Made by a program: the position numbers and the translations under genes. Shown in pieces: positions 7,143-7,213 of a stretch of DNA of 7,213 bases. The DNA is taken from the NCBI GenBank assembly GCA_002426195.1, contig DIOT01000034.1, positions 1 to 7,213 on the forward strand. Reading direction: 5' to 3'. This DNA is from Bacteroidales bacterium UBA5507. Its GTDB lineage: Bacteria; Bacteroidota; Bacteroidia; Bacteroidales; Lentimicrobiaceae. The notes beneath the pieces were generated by a model. That model worked only from the letters and a program-made list of their open reading frames with translations. It was not told where the DNA came from and did no database searches. How positions within the stretch are numbered: position 1 is the stretch's first letter; the number at the start of each line of letters is the position of its first letter.

Positions 7143-7213
7143 ATGAGGACTCAATATATTATTTTAACTCTCATTATCTGTTGTAATTTATCATTACAGT
7201 CACAACAGGTGAC
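7143..7213 (+). CDS. N-terminus of an exported protein (partial)
   Basis: ATG at 7143 opens a frame that stays open to the window end: 23 complete codons plus two bases, AC, which specify Thr whatever follows. The encoded start, MRTQYIILTLIICCNLSLQS, is a typical Sec signal peptide: basic residue at 2, hydrophobic core at about 5-14, then a polar Ser/Gln-rich cleavage zone. Cys13 and Cys14 lie in the core, but the preceding residues (LII) do not make a standard lipobox, so signal peptidase I cleavage near the SQSQQ-like region is more likely. Only 17 bp separate it from the GH36 stop, with no hairpin between, so the two are probably co-transcribed. By context it may be another glycoside hydrolase or PUL lipoprotein or enzyme, but the sequence present does not show its function. 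Confidence 0.7.
   Translation, partial: MRTQYIILTLIICCNLSLQSQQV

Overview
The window comes from a low-GC member of the Bacteroidota. The main evidence is a tandem susC/susD pair, an outer-membrane TonB-dependent transporter followed 11 bp later by its surface lipoprotein, which is a hallmark of polysaccharide utilization loci (PULs) in that phylum. AT-rich spacers without Shine-Dalgarno sequences fit the same group. I cannot place it below phylum level.

Layout, all on the + strand. 1-108: the last 35 codons of a protein ending in one complete tetratricopeptide repeat. 109-154: a very AT-rich spacer with an 11-bp tandem repeat. 155-3238: SusC/RagA-family TonB-dependent transporter. 3250-4785: SusD/RagB-family glycan-binding lipoprotein. 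4786-4971: a 186-bp spacer with a strong terminator-like hairpin and, further down, an inverted repeat just before the next gene. 4972-7125: a secreted GH36 alpha-galactosidase with a complete set of catalytic and galactose-binding residues. 7143-7213: the first 23 complete codons of another exported protein, cut by the window end.

Working model (inference): SusD and SusC capture an oligosaccharide at the cell surface and import it across the outer membrane. The GH36 enzyme, exported by a Sec signal peptide and probably periplasmic, then removes terminal alpha-linked galactose. Raffinose-family oligosaccharides, galactomannan fragments or other alpha-galactosides are candidate substrates, but the window does not show which. 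The hairpin after susD would lower read-through, giving more transporter than enzyme mRNA unless the second spacer has its own promoter.

No RNA gene, CRISPR array, insertion sequence or regulator gene is visible, and no frameshift or truncation in the three complete genes. The window looks like a conventional PUL fragment. The points worth a second look are regulatory (the two spacers), plus the SusC start site and the unseen downstream enzyme. I see no evidence of a new kind of system.
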